Assembly: GCF_024213665.1 (NCBI RefSeq)
Contig: NZ_JANAVP010000007.1
Coordinates: forward strand, 186,001 to 250,000
Length of the DNA stretch: 64,000 nt
DNA from: Streptomyces sp. A3M-1-3
Lineage (GTDB): Bacteria > Actinomycetota > Actinomycetes > Streptomycetales > Streptomycetaceae
Reading direction: 5' to 3'
Made by a program: the position numbers and the translations under genes. Positions within the stretch are counted from its first letter, which is position 1. Every line of letters begins with the position of its first letter. The notes under the pieces are model-generated. The model had not been told where the DNA came from and did no database searches. It saw only the letters and a list, made by a program, of their open reading frames with translations. This document shows, one piece after another, positions 1 through 7,570 of the stretch.

Positions 1-43
1 CGCTGAACAGCAGGAGCGCGAGGGTCTGGTGGTCGCTGCTCAA
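1..43 (-). CDS. Solute:sodium symporter, N-terminal fragment at window edge
   Basis: Only the first 14 codons lie in the window. Read from a TTG at 43-41 they give (M)SSDHQTLALLLFS, which resembles the start of ActP-like cation/acetate symporters of the SSS family in Streptomyces. The TTG overlaps the TGA of the upstream DUF485 gene in a TTGA arrangement, which suggests translational coupling. DUF485 genes are classically followed by such a symporter, and this supports the call. The start codon and the identity rest on very little sequence. Confidence 0.55.
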   Translation of the reverse strand, partial: MSSDHQTLALLLFS

Positions 44-546
44 CGCCCGGTCCCCCGGGTCAGTTCCTGAGCTCGCTGCTCCTCGAAAACCGTCCAGCGG
101 AGGTCGAGTGCGGCCCGGTCCCGGCGCAGCCGCGCGTGCCGTGCGTACGCCCAGGTGAGTAGGAAGGTGGAGAGGAACTGCCCCAGCCCGGCCAGCATGG
201 CGACGTTGACCGCTCCGGCGACGGGACGCGCCATCAGTGCCGGTGCCGTGGTCGCGGCGACGACGTAGGCCACGTACCAGGTGAAGAAGGCGAGGACCGC
301 GGGGACGACGAACCTGCGGTAGCGGCTGCGCACCTCCTGGAAGGCCGCGCTGCGCTGCACCTCCAGATAGATGTCGGCCGCGCTGTGGCCCTGGTCCGGG
401 CCGGCGGGAGCGGGCGACGGTGCGGACGCGGTGGCGCTCGTGGGAGCGCCCGCACCGGCCGGCTCGCCCCAGCCGGAGGCGAGCGCGTCGTACCAGGGGT
501 CGTCCAGCCGGATCGTTCCGGCATCACGCCCTTCGTGCTTCTCCAC
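40..546 (-). CDS. DUF485 family inner-membrane protein
   Basis: 168-residue protein with a Pro/Ala-rich N-terminal half and, in the C-terminal half, two hydrophobic segments (FVVPAVLAFFTWYVAYVV and VNVAMLAGLGQFLSTFLL) in the usual DUF485 pattern, ending in a basic helix. DUF485 proteins are small membrane proteins encoded just upstream of acetate/solute symporters; their role is not well defined. The GTG at 546 is chosen because GGAGAG lies a few bases upstream. The frame stays open for 30 more codons to 636 without a good ribosome site. It overlaps the following symporter start by 4 nt, so the two are probably one operon. Confidence 0.75.
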   Translation of the reverse strand: MEKHEGRDAGTIRLDDPWYDALASGWGEPAGAGAPTSATASAPSPAPAGPDQGHSAADIYLEVQRSAAFQEVRSRYRRFVVPAVLAFFTWYVAYVVAATTAPALMARPVAGAVNVAMLAGLGQFLSTFLLTWAYARHARLRRDRAALDLRWTVFEEQRAQELTRGTGR

Positions 547-687
547 CGCACTCTCCTTGCCCGCCGCCGCGCTGGCCGCGTGCCCAAGGATGTGCAGAAC
601 GGGAAGATCCCGGACTCTCCTCTCCCCGCTCTTCACCCCATTAGGTGATGGATCCGCCGGAACCCCGCCCCGGAACCTGCCCTGCGG

Positions 688-2808
688 TCACGCGTCGATG
701 CGCGAGCGGTCCAAGGTCGCGGCCGAACTGGTGATGAACTCCTTGCGGGGTGCCACCTCGTTGCCCATGAGCAGGTCGAAGACCTGCTCGGCCGAGTCCA
801 GGTCGCCGATGTTGATGCGCCGCAGGGTGCGGTGCCGCGGATCCATCGTGGTCTCCGCCAGCTGGTCGGCGTCCATCTCACCGAGGCCCTTGTAGCGCTG
901 GATGGAGTCCTTGAAGCGCACACCCTTGCGCTGGAACTCCAGCAGTGTGGTGCGCAGCTCGCTGTCCGAGTACGTGTAGACGTACTTGTCCTGGCCCTTC
1001 TTGGGCTGGATCAGCTCGATCCGGTGCAGCGGCGGCACGGCGGCGAACACGCGGCCCGCCTCGACCATGGGACGCATGTAGCGCTGGAAGAGTGTGAGCA
1101 GCAGGCAGCGGATGTGCGCGCCGTCGACGTCGGCGTCGACCAGCAGCACGATCTTGCCGTAGCGGGCGGCGTCGATGTCGAAGGTCCGGCCCGAGCCCGC
1201 CCCTATGACCTGGATGATCGCGCCGCACTCGGTGTTCTTCAGCATGTCCGAGACGGAGGACTTCTGGACGTTGAGGATCTTGCCGCGGATCGGCAGCAGC
1301 GCCTGGAACTCGGAGTTCCGGGCGAGCTTGGCCGTACCCAGCGCCGAGTCGCCCTCGACGATGAAGAGCTCGCTGCGGTCCACGTCGTCGCTGCGGCAGT
1401 CCGCGAGCTTGGCGGGCAGCGAGGAGGACTCCAGCGCGGTCTTACGGCGCTGCGCCTCCTTGTGCTGGCGGGCGGCGATCCGCGTACGGGCGGCCGCGAC
1501 GATCTTCTCCATGACCGAGCGGGCCTGCTGCTTGTCGTCCCGCTTGGTGGAGGTCAGGAACGCCTTCAGCTCCTTGGCGACGACGCCCGCGACGATACGT
1601 GTGGCCGCCGAGGTGCCCAGGACCTCCTTGGTCTGGCCCTCGAACTGCGGCTCGGCCAGTCGTACGGTCACGACCGCCGTGAGCCCCTCCATGGCGTCGT
1701 CCTTGACGACGTCGTCCTCGGCGACGCGCAGCAACTTGGCGGAGCGCAGCACCTCGTTGACGGTCTTGGTGATCGAGCGCTCGAAGCCGGACACGTGCGT
1801 GCCGCCCTTGGGGGTGGCGATGATGTTGACGAAGGACTTGACCTGCGCGTCGTACCCGGTGCCCCAGCGCAGGGCGATGTCGACACCGAGCTCGCGGGTG
1901 ACCTCGGCCGGGGTCATGTGACCGCGGTCGTCGAGGACCGGGACGGTCTCCTTGAAGGTGCCCGATCCGGTCAGCCGGAGCACGTCGCAGACGGCCTTGT
2001 CCTGCGCGAGGTACTCGCAGAATTCACTGATGCCGCCGTCGAAGCGGAACGTCTCCTCGGTCTTGCCTGCCCCGTCGATGCCGCGCTCGTCGCGGACCAC
2101 GATGGTCAGTCCGGGCACCAGGAACGCGGTCTGCCGGGCGCGCTGGTACAGCGTCTCCAGGGAGAGCTTGGCGTCCTTGAGGAAGATCTGCCGGTCGGCC
2201 CAGTAGCGCACGCGCGTACCGGTGCGGGTCTTGGGCACGCGCTTGCCCTTGCGCAGCCCGTTCGCCGGGTCGAAGGGCGCGTCGGGGCCCTGCTCGGTGA
2301 AGATGCCGGGGACCCCGCGGCGGAAGCTGATCGAGTGCGTGGCGCTGTTGCGGTCGACCTCGACGTCCAGCCGGGCGGAGAGGGCGTTGACCACGGAGGC
2401 GCCCACACCGTGCAGGCCGCCGGAGGCCGCGTAGGAGCCGCCGCCGAACTTGCCGCCGGCGTGCAGTTTGGTCATGACGACCTCGATGCCGGACAGCCCG
2501 GTCTTCGGCTCGACGTCCACCGGGATGCCCCGGCCGTTGTCCTTGACCTCCACGGAGCCGTCCTCGTGCAGGACGACCTCGATGTGGTCACAATAGCCAC
2601 CGAGGGCTTCGTCGACGGAGTTGTCGATGATCTCCCAGAGGCAGTGGAGCAGGCCGCGGCTGTCGGTGGACCCGATATACATGCCCGGGCGCTTGCGGAC
2701 CGCCTCGAGGCCTTCGAGGACGAGAAGGTGCCGCGCGGTGTAGTTGGAGCCGTCACGGTCTGCTCCGGTCAGCAGCGCAGTGGAAGGCACGGACGTGTCG
2801 GCGGTCAC
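688..2808 (-). CDS. parE: DNA topoisomerase IV subunit B (GyrB-like ATPase)
   Basis: 706-residue type IIA topoisomerase B subunit, which binds ATP and works with ParC to decatenate chromosomes. The N-terminal GHKL ATPase shows NSVDEALGG, DNGRGIPV and the lid GGLHGVGASVVNALS. The C-terminal half carries the TOPRIM acidic motifs EGDSALG and DADVDGAHI, then PPLHRIE and QRYKGLGEMD. EGDSALG replaces the EGDSAGG usual in GyrB, and the protein lacks GyrB-specific insertions, so ParE is preferred to a second GyrB. In Streptomyces this gene lies just upstream of hrdB, as here. The GTG start at 2808 has AGGAG 8 nt upstream. Confidence 0.9.
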   Translation of the reverse strand: MTADTSVPSTALLTGADRDGSNYTARHLLVLEGLEAVRKRPGMYIGSTDSRGLLHCLWEIIDNSVDEALGGYCDHIEVVLHEDGSVEVKDNGRGIPVDVEPKTGLSGIEVVMTKLHAGGKFGGGSYAASGGLHGVGASVVNALSARLDVEVDRNSATHSISFRRGVPGIFTEQGPDAPFDPANGLRKGKRVPKTRTGTRVRYWADRQIFLKDAKLSLETLYQRARQTAFLVPGLTIVVRDERGIDGAGKTEETFRFDGGISEFCEYLAQDKAVCDVLRLTGSGTFKETVPVLDDRGHMTPAEVTRELGVDIALRWGTGYDAQVKSFVNIIATPKGGTHVSGFERSITKTVNEVLRSAKLLRVAEDDVVKDDAMEGLTAVVTVRLAEPQFEGQTKEVLGTSAATRIVAGVVAKELKAFLTSTKRDDKQQARSVMEKIVAAARTRIAARQHKEAQRRKTALESSSLPAKLADCRSDDVDRSELFIVEGDSALGTAKLARNSEFQALLPIRGKILNVQKSSVSDMLKNTECGAIIQVIGAGSGRTFDIDAARYGKIVLLVDADVDGAHIRCLLLTLFQRYMRPMVEAGRVFAAVPPLHRIELIQPKKGQDKYVYTYSDSELRTTLLEFQRKGVRFKDSIQRYKGLGEMDADQLAETTMDPRHRTLRRINIGDLDSAEQVFDLLMGNEVAPRKEFITSSAATLDRSRIDA

Positions 2809-3239
2809 GCAGTTCGCTCCTCGCTGAATTTCTTTATATGGCCCGGTCGGGCCCAGGGATGGCTGGGTCGCCCGTCAGAGGGTACCGAGGCCTGGTAGAG
2901 CCGATGTAACGCCACCCTCGTGAACCCTCAGAGTAGTCCAGAGTCGTATGAATGTTCGATCCCTCGATGGAGTGAAGCAAACATCACGTTCCCTTCCAGG
3001 CATGAACCATTTAGGCTCCGGGCACGTCCTCATGAACAACCGGCAAGCCGGCCGGGAGGAAGACCGAGACAAGCAATGCGAAACCGTAGAGCTAAGCGAT
3101 ACGGCCCATTCGCCGCCAACCGGCAGCAGCCAGCCACTTCGGAAGGAAGTTTCGAGGAAAAGCCGTGAGCGGGAACGTTTTCGGCCTGGTTGGATGTTGA
3201 CCCTGGTACGACAGCTCGTCGAGCTAGAGAAGAGGCGAC
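2809..3239. other. Intergenic region between divergent parE and DUF7455 genes
   Basis: This 431-bp stretch has no convincing gene; short open frames here show no coding signature. It should hold the promoters of parE (leftward) and the DUF7455 gene (rightward). An AT-rich patch unusual for this genome (near 2826-2840) lies just before the parE start, and TTGACC occurs at 3197-3202 about 40 bp before the rightward start, but no well-spaced -10 could be matched to either. A half-conserved SOS-like sequence at 2944-2959 has a perfect GTTCGA right arm and a poor left arm. Confidence 0.5.
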
Positions 3240-3470
3240 GTGACTACTGTTCTGACCCCCGCGAGCCCCCTGACGGCCGCTGACCGATGCGACCGTTGCG
3301 GAGCCCAGGCATACCTGCGTGTCGTCCTGATGAGCGGCGGTGAACTGCTCTTCTGCGCCCACCACGGACGCAAGTTTGAGCCGGAACTCAAGAAGATCGC
3401 CGCTGAAATACAGGATGAGACTGAGCGGCTGACGGCCGCCCCGGCCTCCGCCGACGAAGAGGAACACTGA
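3240..3470 (+). CDS. DUF7455 family small zinc-ribbon-like protein
   Basis: 76-residue protein with CDRCGAQAYLRV near residue 17 and FCAHHGRKFEPEL near residue 39. The CxxC plus C-x-H-H spacing suggests one zinc site, and a charged, probably helical tail follows. This protein is conserved between parE and hrdB in Streptomyces. No biochemical function is known to me. The GTG start at 3240 is preceded by AGAGG. It is transcribed divergently from parE and converges on the protease gene across a terminator-like hairpin. Confidence 0.7.
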   Translation: MTTVLTPASPLTAADRCDRCGAQAYLRVVLMSGGELLFCAHHGRKFEPELKKIAAEIQDETERLTAAPASADEEEH

Positions 3471-3514
3471 GACCTCGCACCCACGACGAGCCAGTACCGG
3501 TCCCGGACCGGGCT

Positions 3515-3552
3515 ACGGGCGGCACTCCCGGTATGTCAGGGAGGCCGCCCGT
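3515..3552. terminator. Hairpin between convergent DUF7455 and protease genes
   Basis: Arms ACGGGCGGC-A-CTCCC and GGGAGGCCGCCCGT pair over 14 bp with one bulged A and a 9-nt loop. It lies between two convergent stop codons, so it probably terminates in both directions. No U-run follows, as is common in Streptomyces. Confidence 0.6.
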
Positions 3553-3627
3553 TCTGGTACGCCGTGACGGGGCGAGGGGCTGCTGCCCCTGATCAGCCCG
3601 CCCCTGATCAGCCCCTGCCGGCCCCTG

Positions 3628-4470
3628 TCAGCGGCCTGACCGGCCCTGTGCCGCCACCGCGGCCGCCAGCGGTGCGATCCGCGTATAGACGCCCGGGCTG
3701 TCCGCACGGCCGCAGCCACGGCCCCAGGAAACCAGGCCGATGAGCCGGCCCCGCGCGACCAGCGGTCCGCCGCTGTCTCCCTGGCAGGCGTCCCGCCCAC
3801 CCTGCGGATCACCGGCACACAGCATCGACGCCGCGAGATACCTGCCGTAGGCGTTGCCGGGGTACGCCGCCTCACACACCTTGTCCGGCAGCACGCTGAC
3901 CTCGGCCGAGCGGAGCGAGTAGGCGTAGCTCCCGGCCCCGGTCATGTCCCCCCAGCCGTAGACGACCGCTCCCGCCCGCGGCGCGTACACGGGGTCTCCC
4001 GGCCCCGCCATCGGCAGTACGCCGGCGGCGGGTACCGCCTCGGAGAGCGTCAGCACGGCAAGATCACCGGCGTTCGAGGCGGTGTCGTACGCCGGATTGA
4101 TCCAAGTACCGCTCACCGGGATCTCACGCCCGCCGGCCCCGAGCAGCTCGACCCTGCCCGCGACGACCTTCAGGTCGCGGACCGCCCCGAGGGGCACGCC
4201 GAGCGCCTCCTGACTCAGGCAGTGGGCAGCGGTCAGCACTTTCCTGGGGGCCACCACCACGCCCCCGCAGAACTGTCCGGCCCTGATACCTCCGAACCGG
4301 TCACGGCTGGAGAGGGCGACGACCCACGGGCTCTCGTTGAGGCTCACTGGACGGCCGCCGATGACGACTCCGTCGGCGACGGCCGGGGCGGTGGAGATCA
4401 GCGGGGAGCCGACCGCCCCGGCCAGCATGGCCAGTGCACCCATCATGGCTCGGGCAAGGGGGCGACGCAT
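3628..4470 (-). CDS. Secreted trypsin-like serine protease (S1 family)
   Basis: 280-residue exported protease. Residues 1-32 form a Sec signal peptide (MRRPLAR, hydrophobic core, AVA cleavage before DG). The mature part starts near IGGRPVS and carries the triad His83 (LTAAHC), Asp136 (AGDLAVL) and Ser233 (GDSGGP). The Asp six residues before the Ser (DACQGDSGG) is the trypsin specificity residue, so cleavage after Arg/Lys is expected. Only two to three residues precede the IGG, so a short propeptide is possible. The ATG at 4470 is chosen because AGGAGG lies 5 nt upstream; the frame opens nine codons earlier at 4497. It lies between parE and hrdB on the hrdB strand but after a strong hairpin, so it is probably transcribed separately. 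Confidence 0.9.
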   Translation of the reverse strand: MRRPLARAMMGALAMLAGAVGSPLISTAPAVADGVVIGGRPVSLNESPWVVALSSRDRFGGIRAGQFCGGVVVAPRKVLTAAHCLSQEALGVPLGAVRDLKVVAGRVELLGAGGREIPVSGTWINPAYDTASNAGDLAVLTLSEAVPAAGVLPMAGPGDPVYAPRAGAVVYGWGDMTGAGSYAYSLRSAEVSVLPDKVCEAAYPGNAYGRYLAASMLCAGDPQGGRDACQGDSGGPLVARGRLIGLVSWGRGCGRADSPGVYTRIAPLAAAVAAQGRSGR

Positions 4471-4542
4471 GACTGCCTCCTGACTCTGTGTGTGCATTGC
4501 TCACCCAGAGTCGACCGCCATGGCGTCGGGCGCACCTGCGAA

Positions 4543-4588
4543 CGCCGAGGGCCCGGCGTCTCGTAGGCGAGACTCCGGGCCCTCGGCG
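4543..4588 (-). terminator. Terminator of hrdB
   Basis: A long hairpin just downstream of the hrdB stop: a perfect 14-bp outer stem (CGCCGAGGGCCCGG at 4543-4556 with 4575-4588), one mismatch, then a 6-bp inner stem GTCTCG/CGAGAC closed by TAGG. The position and GC-rich stem suit an intrinsic terminator for the leftward sigma-factor gene. Confidence 0.75.
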
Positions 4589-4604
4589 GAACTGCCGTGG
4601 CGAC

Positions 4605-6167
4605 CTAGTCGAGGTAGTCGCGCAGCACCTGCGAGCGCGACGGGTGGCGCAGCTTCGACATGGTCTTGGACTCGATCTGGCGGATGCGCTCGCGCGTCAC
4701 GCCGTAGACTTTGCCGATCTCGTCCAGCGTTTTCGGCTGGCCGTCGGTGAGGCCGAAGCGCATCGACACGACGCCCGCCTCACGCTCGGAGAGGGTGTCC
4801 AGCACCGAGTGCAGCTGCTCCTGGAGGAGCGTGAAGCTCACCGCGTCGGCCGGAACGACCGCCTCGGAGTCCTCGATGAGGTCGCCGAACTCGCTGTCGC
4901 CGTCCTCGCCGAGCGGGGTGTGCAGCGAGATCGGCTCGCGGCCGTACTTCTGGACCTCGATGACCTTCTCCGGGGTCATGTCGAGTTCCTTGGCCAGCTC
5001 CTCCGGGGTGGGCTCGCGGCCCAGGTCCTGGAGCATCTGGCGCTGGACACGGGCGAGCTTGTTGATGACCTCGACCATGTGCACCGGGATACGGATGGTG
5101 CGGGCCTGGTCGGCCATGGCGCGGGTGATCGCCTGCCGGATCCACCAGGTGGCGTACGTGGAGAACTTGTAGCCCTTGGTGTAGTCGAATTTCTCCACCG
5201 CGCGGATCAGACCCAGGTTGCCCTCCTGGATCAGGTCCAGGAAGAGCATGCCGCGGCCGGTGTAGCGCTTGGCCAGCGAGACGACCAGGCGGAGGTTGGC
5301 CTCCAGGAGGTGGTTCTTGGCTCGGCGGCCGTCCTCGGCGATGATCTCCAGCTCGCGCTTGAGCTTCGGTGCGAGCTTGTCGGAGTTCGCCAGCTTGTCC
5401 TCGGCGAAGAGACCGGCCTCGATGCGCTTGGCGAGCTCGACCTCCTGCTCCGCGTTGAGGAGGGGGACCTTGCCGATCTGCTTGAGGTAGTCCTTGACCG
5501 GGTCGGCGGTGGCACCTGCGACAGCGACCTGCTGGGCCGGAGCGTCGTCCTCGTCGTCGTCGGAGAGGACGAAGCCCTTGCTCTCGCCGCCCTCTTCCTC
5601 CTCCTCGGCCCCGGCCTTGCCGCCGGTGCCGGGGGTCTCCTCGACGGGCTCCTCGTCGAGGACCTCGTCGGACTTCTTGGCGGCGGTCTTCTTCGCCGCC
5701 GTCTTCTTGGCCGCTGTCTTCTTCGCGGGCGCGGCCTTCTTCGCCGCCGTCTTCTTGGCGGCAGCCTTCTTCGCGGGCACGGCAGCGGCCTCGTCCGCCG
5801 GGGCGTCCACCGTCTCGTCCAGCTCCGGGGCCGCGGTGGCGGCCACGGTCTTGGCCGCGGCCGTCTTCGCCGGGACGGTCTTCGTGGCGGTGCGCTTGGC
5901 GGGGCTCTTCGCTGCGACGCTCTTACGGGTGCGCTTGGGCGACTCCGCGGCACTGACCATCAGCGTCACACCCTCTTCCTCGAGGATCTGGTTGAGGCTG
6001 CGCAGAACATTCTTCCACTGGGTTGGCGGAATCTGGTCAGCCTCGAAGGCCCGACGCACGTCATCGCCGGCGATCTGCCCCTCAGCCTTTCCCCGCTCGA
6101 TGAGCGCCATGACAGACTCGGACTCGGCGATCTCCGGCGGGAGCGTACGGGATGTGCTGGCCGACAC
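4605..6167 (-). CDS. hrdB: Principal RNA polymerase sigma factor HrdB
   Basis: 520-residue sigma-70 group 1 factor directing housekeeping transcription. The N-terminal domain (about 1-80) is followed by an Ala/Lys-rich stretch with repeated [13 protein letters not shown] units and an acidic block (about 90-220). Region 1.2 follows ([16 protein letters not shown]), then 2.1-2.4 ([34 protein letters not shown]), region 3, and 4.2 ([20 protein letters not shown], about 491-510). The GTG at 6167 has AGAGG 6 nt upstream and gives the [16 protein letters not shown] start known for HrdB. A TTG two codons upstream is less likely. Its neighbours (protease/parE downstream, whiH upstream) match the Streptomyces order. 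Confidence 0.97.
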   Translation of the reverse strand: MSASTSRTLPPEIAESESVMALIERGKAEGQIAGDDVRRAFEADQIPPTQWKNVLRSLNQILEEEGVTLMVSAAESPKRTRKSVAAKSPAKRTATKTVPAKTAAAKTVAATAAPELDETVDAPADEAAAVPAKKAAAKKTAAKKAAPAKKTAAKKTAAKKTAAKKSDEVLDEEPVEETPGTGGKAGAEEEEEGGESKGFVLSDDDEDDAPAQQVAVAGATADPVKDYLKQIGKVPLLNAEQEVELAKRIEAGLFAEDKLANSDKLAPKLKRELEIIAEDGRRAKNHLLEANLRLVVSLAKRYTGRGMLFLDLIQEGNLGLIRAVEKFDYTKGYKFSTYATWWIRQAITRAMADQARTIRIPVHMVEVINKLARVQRQMLQDLGREPTPEELAKELDMTPEKVIEVQKYGREPISLHTPLGEDGDSEFGDLIEDSEAVVPADAVSFTLLQEQLHSVLDTLSEREAGVVSMRFGLTDGQPKTLDEIGKVYGVTRERIRQIESKTMSKLRHPSRSQVLRDYLD

Positions 6168-6283
6168 GAACAACCTCTCGGAACGATGGAAACGGCTTCC
6201 GGCCCCGTCCTCTGCTGGACCGGAGCCGACGACCGCCGACTGGGAATGGGCCGACGGCGCGGGCTGGGGCCGCGGAGCTGCAC

Positions 6284-6310
6284 AGCGCCCTGAGCGGCTG
6301 CTGTATTCCC
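6284..6310 (-). promoter_or_regulatory. Candidate sigma-R-type promoter of hrdB
   Basis: On the minus strand GGGAAT (6310-6305) is followed after 18 nt by GCT (6286-6284). The sigma-R (SigR, thiol-oxidative stress) consensus is GGGAAT-N18-19-GTT, so the -35 matches fully and the -10 two of three. hrdB in S. coelicolor is known to have a SigR-dependent second promoter, and this site would give a leader of about 110 nt. The rest of 6168-6434, where the vegetative promoter should be, shows no unmistakable -35/-10 pair. Confidence 0.4.
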
Positions 6311-6434
6311 TCCTCGGCCATCACCTCTTAGGTCATCGCGCTGCTACGCAGAGCGTTACGCCCAATCTGCGTGGCCCGAGTCACACCCCGTAAGCAATCA
6401 AAGCGGCAAATACGAGGATAGACCCCACACAATG

Positions 6435-6467
6435 GTGTCGCCGGGCCCCCACGGGGCCCGGCGACAC
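6435..6467 (-). terminator. Terminator downstream of whiH
   Basis: A perfect 15-bp stem (GTGTCGCCGGGCCCC at 6435-6449 with 6453-6467) with a CAC loop, starting about 55 nt after the whiH stop. It separates whiH from the hrdB promoter region. Confidence 0.8.
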
Positions 6468-6522
6468 ACGGTTCGTCTACGCGGTACTGCCGCCAGGCAC
6501 GCGACCTGGCCGGGCTTGCCCG

Positions 6523-7410
6523 TCAGTGCTCGCGCGGTGCGGGCACCACGCGCTCCACCTCCGGGTGGACGGTGAGCAGCTGGCGCATCGCGGACTCGGC
6601 TCCCTGGGCGTCTCCGGACGCGAGGGCGTCGGCGATCCGGGCGTGGTGGGCGACCGAGGTCTCACTGGGGCGGTCGCAGGCCGTGACGGGGCTGCCGGAG
6701 ACCTGGAGGGCGGCGGAGACGATCCCGGACAGATGCTCGAGCATGCGGTTTCCCGCGACCTGGATCAGCAGCGAGTGGAATTCGGCGTCGGCCCGGGCGA
6801 AGGTGACCGAGTCGGCCTGCGCGAGAGCGTGGCCCATGATCTCGACCATGTCGGTGAGACGCTGCTGGATGTCCTGGCGGCCGTGTCCCGCGGCGAGGCG
6901 GGCGGCGAGCGGCTCGATGGTCCAGCGCAGCTCGTTCAGCTCACGGCGCTGATCGTCGCGCTGCGGCCCGAACGCCCGCCACTCGATGATGTCCGGGTCC
7001 AGCAGGTTCCAGTCGCTGACCGGACGCACGCGGGTGCCGACGTTGGGGCGGGCGCTGACGAGGCCCTTGGCCTCGAGGACGCGAAGCGATTCGCGTACGA
7101 CTGTGCGGGAGACCTCGAAGCGCTGGCCGATCTCTTCAGGGACGAGCGGACGGTCCGCGCCGAGGTCGCCCGAGACGATCATCTGGCCCAGTTGCTGGAC
7201 GAGTTGGCCGTGCAGTCCGCGGCCGCGGCTGCCCGCCGCGCGTCGGCCCACCCGGCCCAACTCCACGTCCGCGCCGTCCCAGTGGGGGGCACCGACGCGG
7301 TCGGGGCCGGGCGCCTCCGCGTAGGGGTAGCGGTCGAGATCGCCCGGGCCTACGAGGCCTGCGTCTGCGTGGCGGGCGGCGGTCATCATGGTGTGCGCAA
7401 GGGTACTCAC
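6523..7410 (-). CDS. whiH: GntR/FadR-family sporulation regulator WhiH
   Basis: 295-residue regulator. After a roughly 70-residue N-terminal extension comes the GntR winged helix (LHGQLVQQLGQMIVSGDL through FEVSRTVVRESLRVLEAKGLV), then an FCD/FadR-type all-helical effector domain (ADAEFHSLLIQVAGN, SVAHHARIADALASGD). WhiH is required for sporulation septation in aerial hyphae and is encoded immediately upstream of hrdB in S. coelicolor, as here. The GTG at 7410 is chosen because it gives the family-like start STLAHTMMTAARHADAG. A tandem ATG pair lies 7-8 codons inside. A sigma-WhiG-like promoter ends right at this GTG, so the message may be leaderless. Confidence 0.88.
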   Translation of the reverse strand: MSTLAHTMMTAARHADAGLVGPGDLDRYPYAEAPGPDRVGAPHWDGADVELGRVGRRAAGSRGRGLHGQLVQQLGQMIVSGDLGADRPLVPEEIGQRFEVSRTVVRESLRVLEAKGLVSARPNVGTRVRPVSDWNLLDPDIIEWRAFGPQRDDQRRELNELRWTIEPLAARLAAGHGRQDIQQRLTDMVEIMGHALAQADSVTFARADAEFHSLLIQVAGNRMLEHLSGIVSAALQVSGSPVTACDRPSETSVAHHARIADALASGDAQGAESAMRQLLTVHPEVERVVPAPREH

Positions 7411-7417
7411 GCATCCT

Positions 7418-7445
7418 TTGTCGGCGTGGCTCCGGCGCCCCTTGA
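7418..7445 (-). promoter_or_regulatory. Candidate sigma-WhiG promoter of whiH
   Basis: On the minus strand TCAA (7445-7442), a 16-nt spacer and GCCGACAA (7425-7418) match the sigma-WhiG consensus TAAA-N15-16-GCCGATAA at 3/4 and 7/8 positions. whiH transcription is known to depend on sigma-WhiG in S. coelicolor. Transcription would begin about 7 nt after the -10, at or next to the GTG at 7410. Confidence 0.55.
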
Positions 7446-7570
7446 GGTCTTTGGTGAAAAGCACACGAAAGGGTGATCGCAGCCACCCCCACAATTGACG
7501 CCTTATCGGAAAGAACCGGGCGTTCTCCGGGAAGCTGTGGCCAGTTCGGCAGGGTGTGACCGCTAGACGG

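Noticed and set aside
2944..2959. SOS-box-like sequence upstream of parE
   Set aside because: The right arm GTTCGA is perfect, but the left arm TCGTAT does not match CGAAC. parE is not an established LexA target in Streptomyces, so the match is probably chance.
3588..3626. Direct repeats of a CCCTGATCAGCCC-type unit after the protease gene
   Set aside because: Only two good copies and one poor one, non-coding and short, with no array structure. Not a CRISPR or a recognised repeat family.
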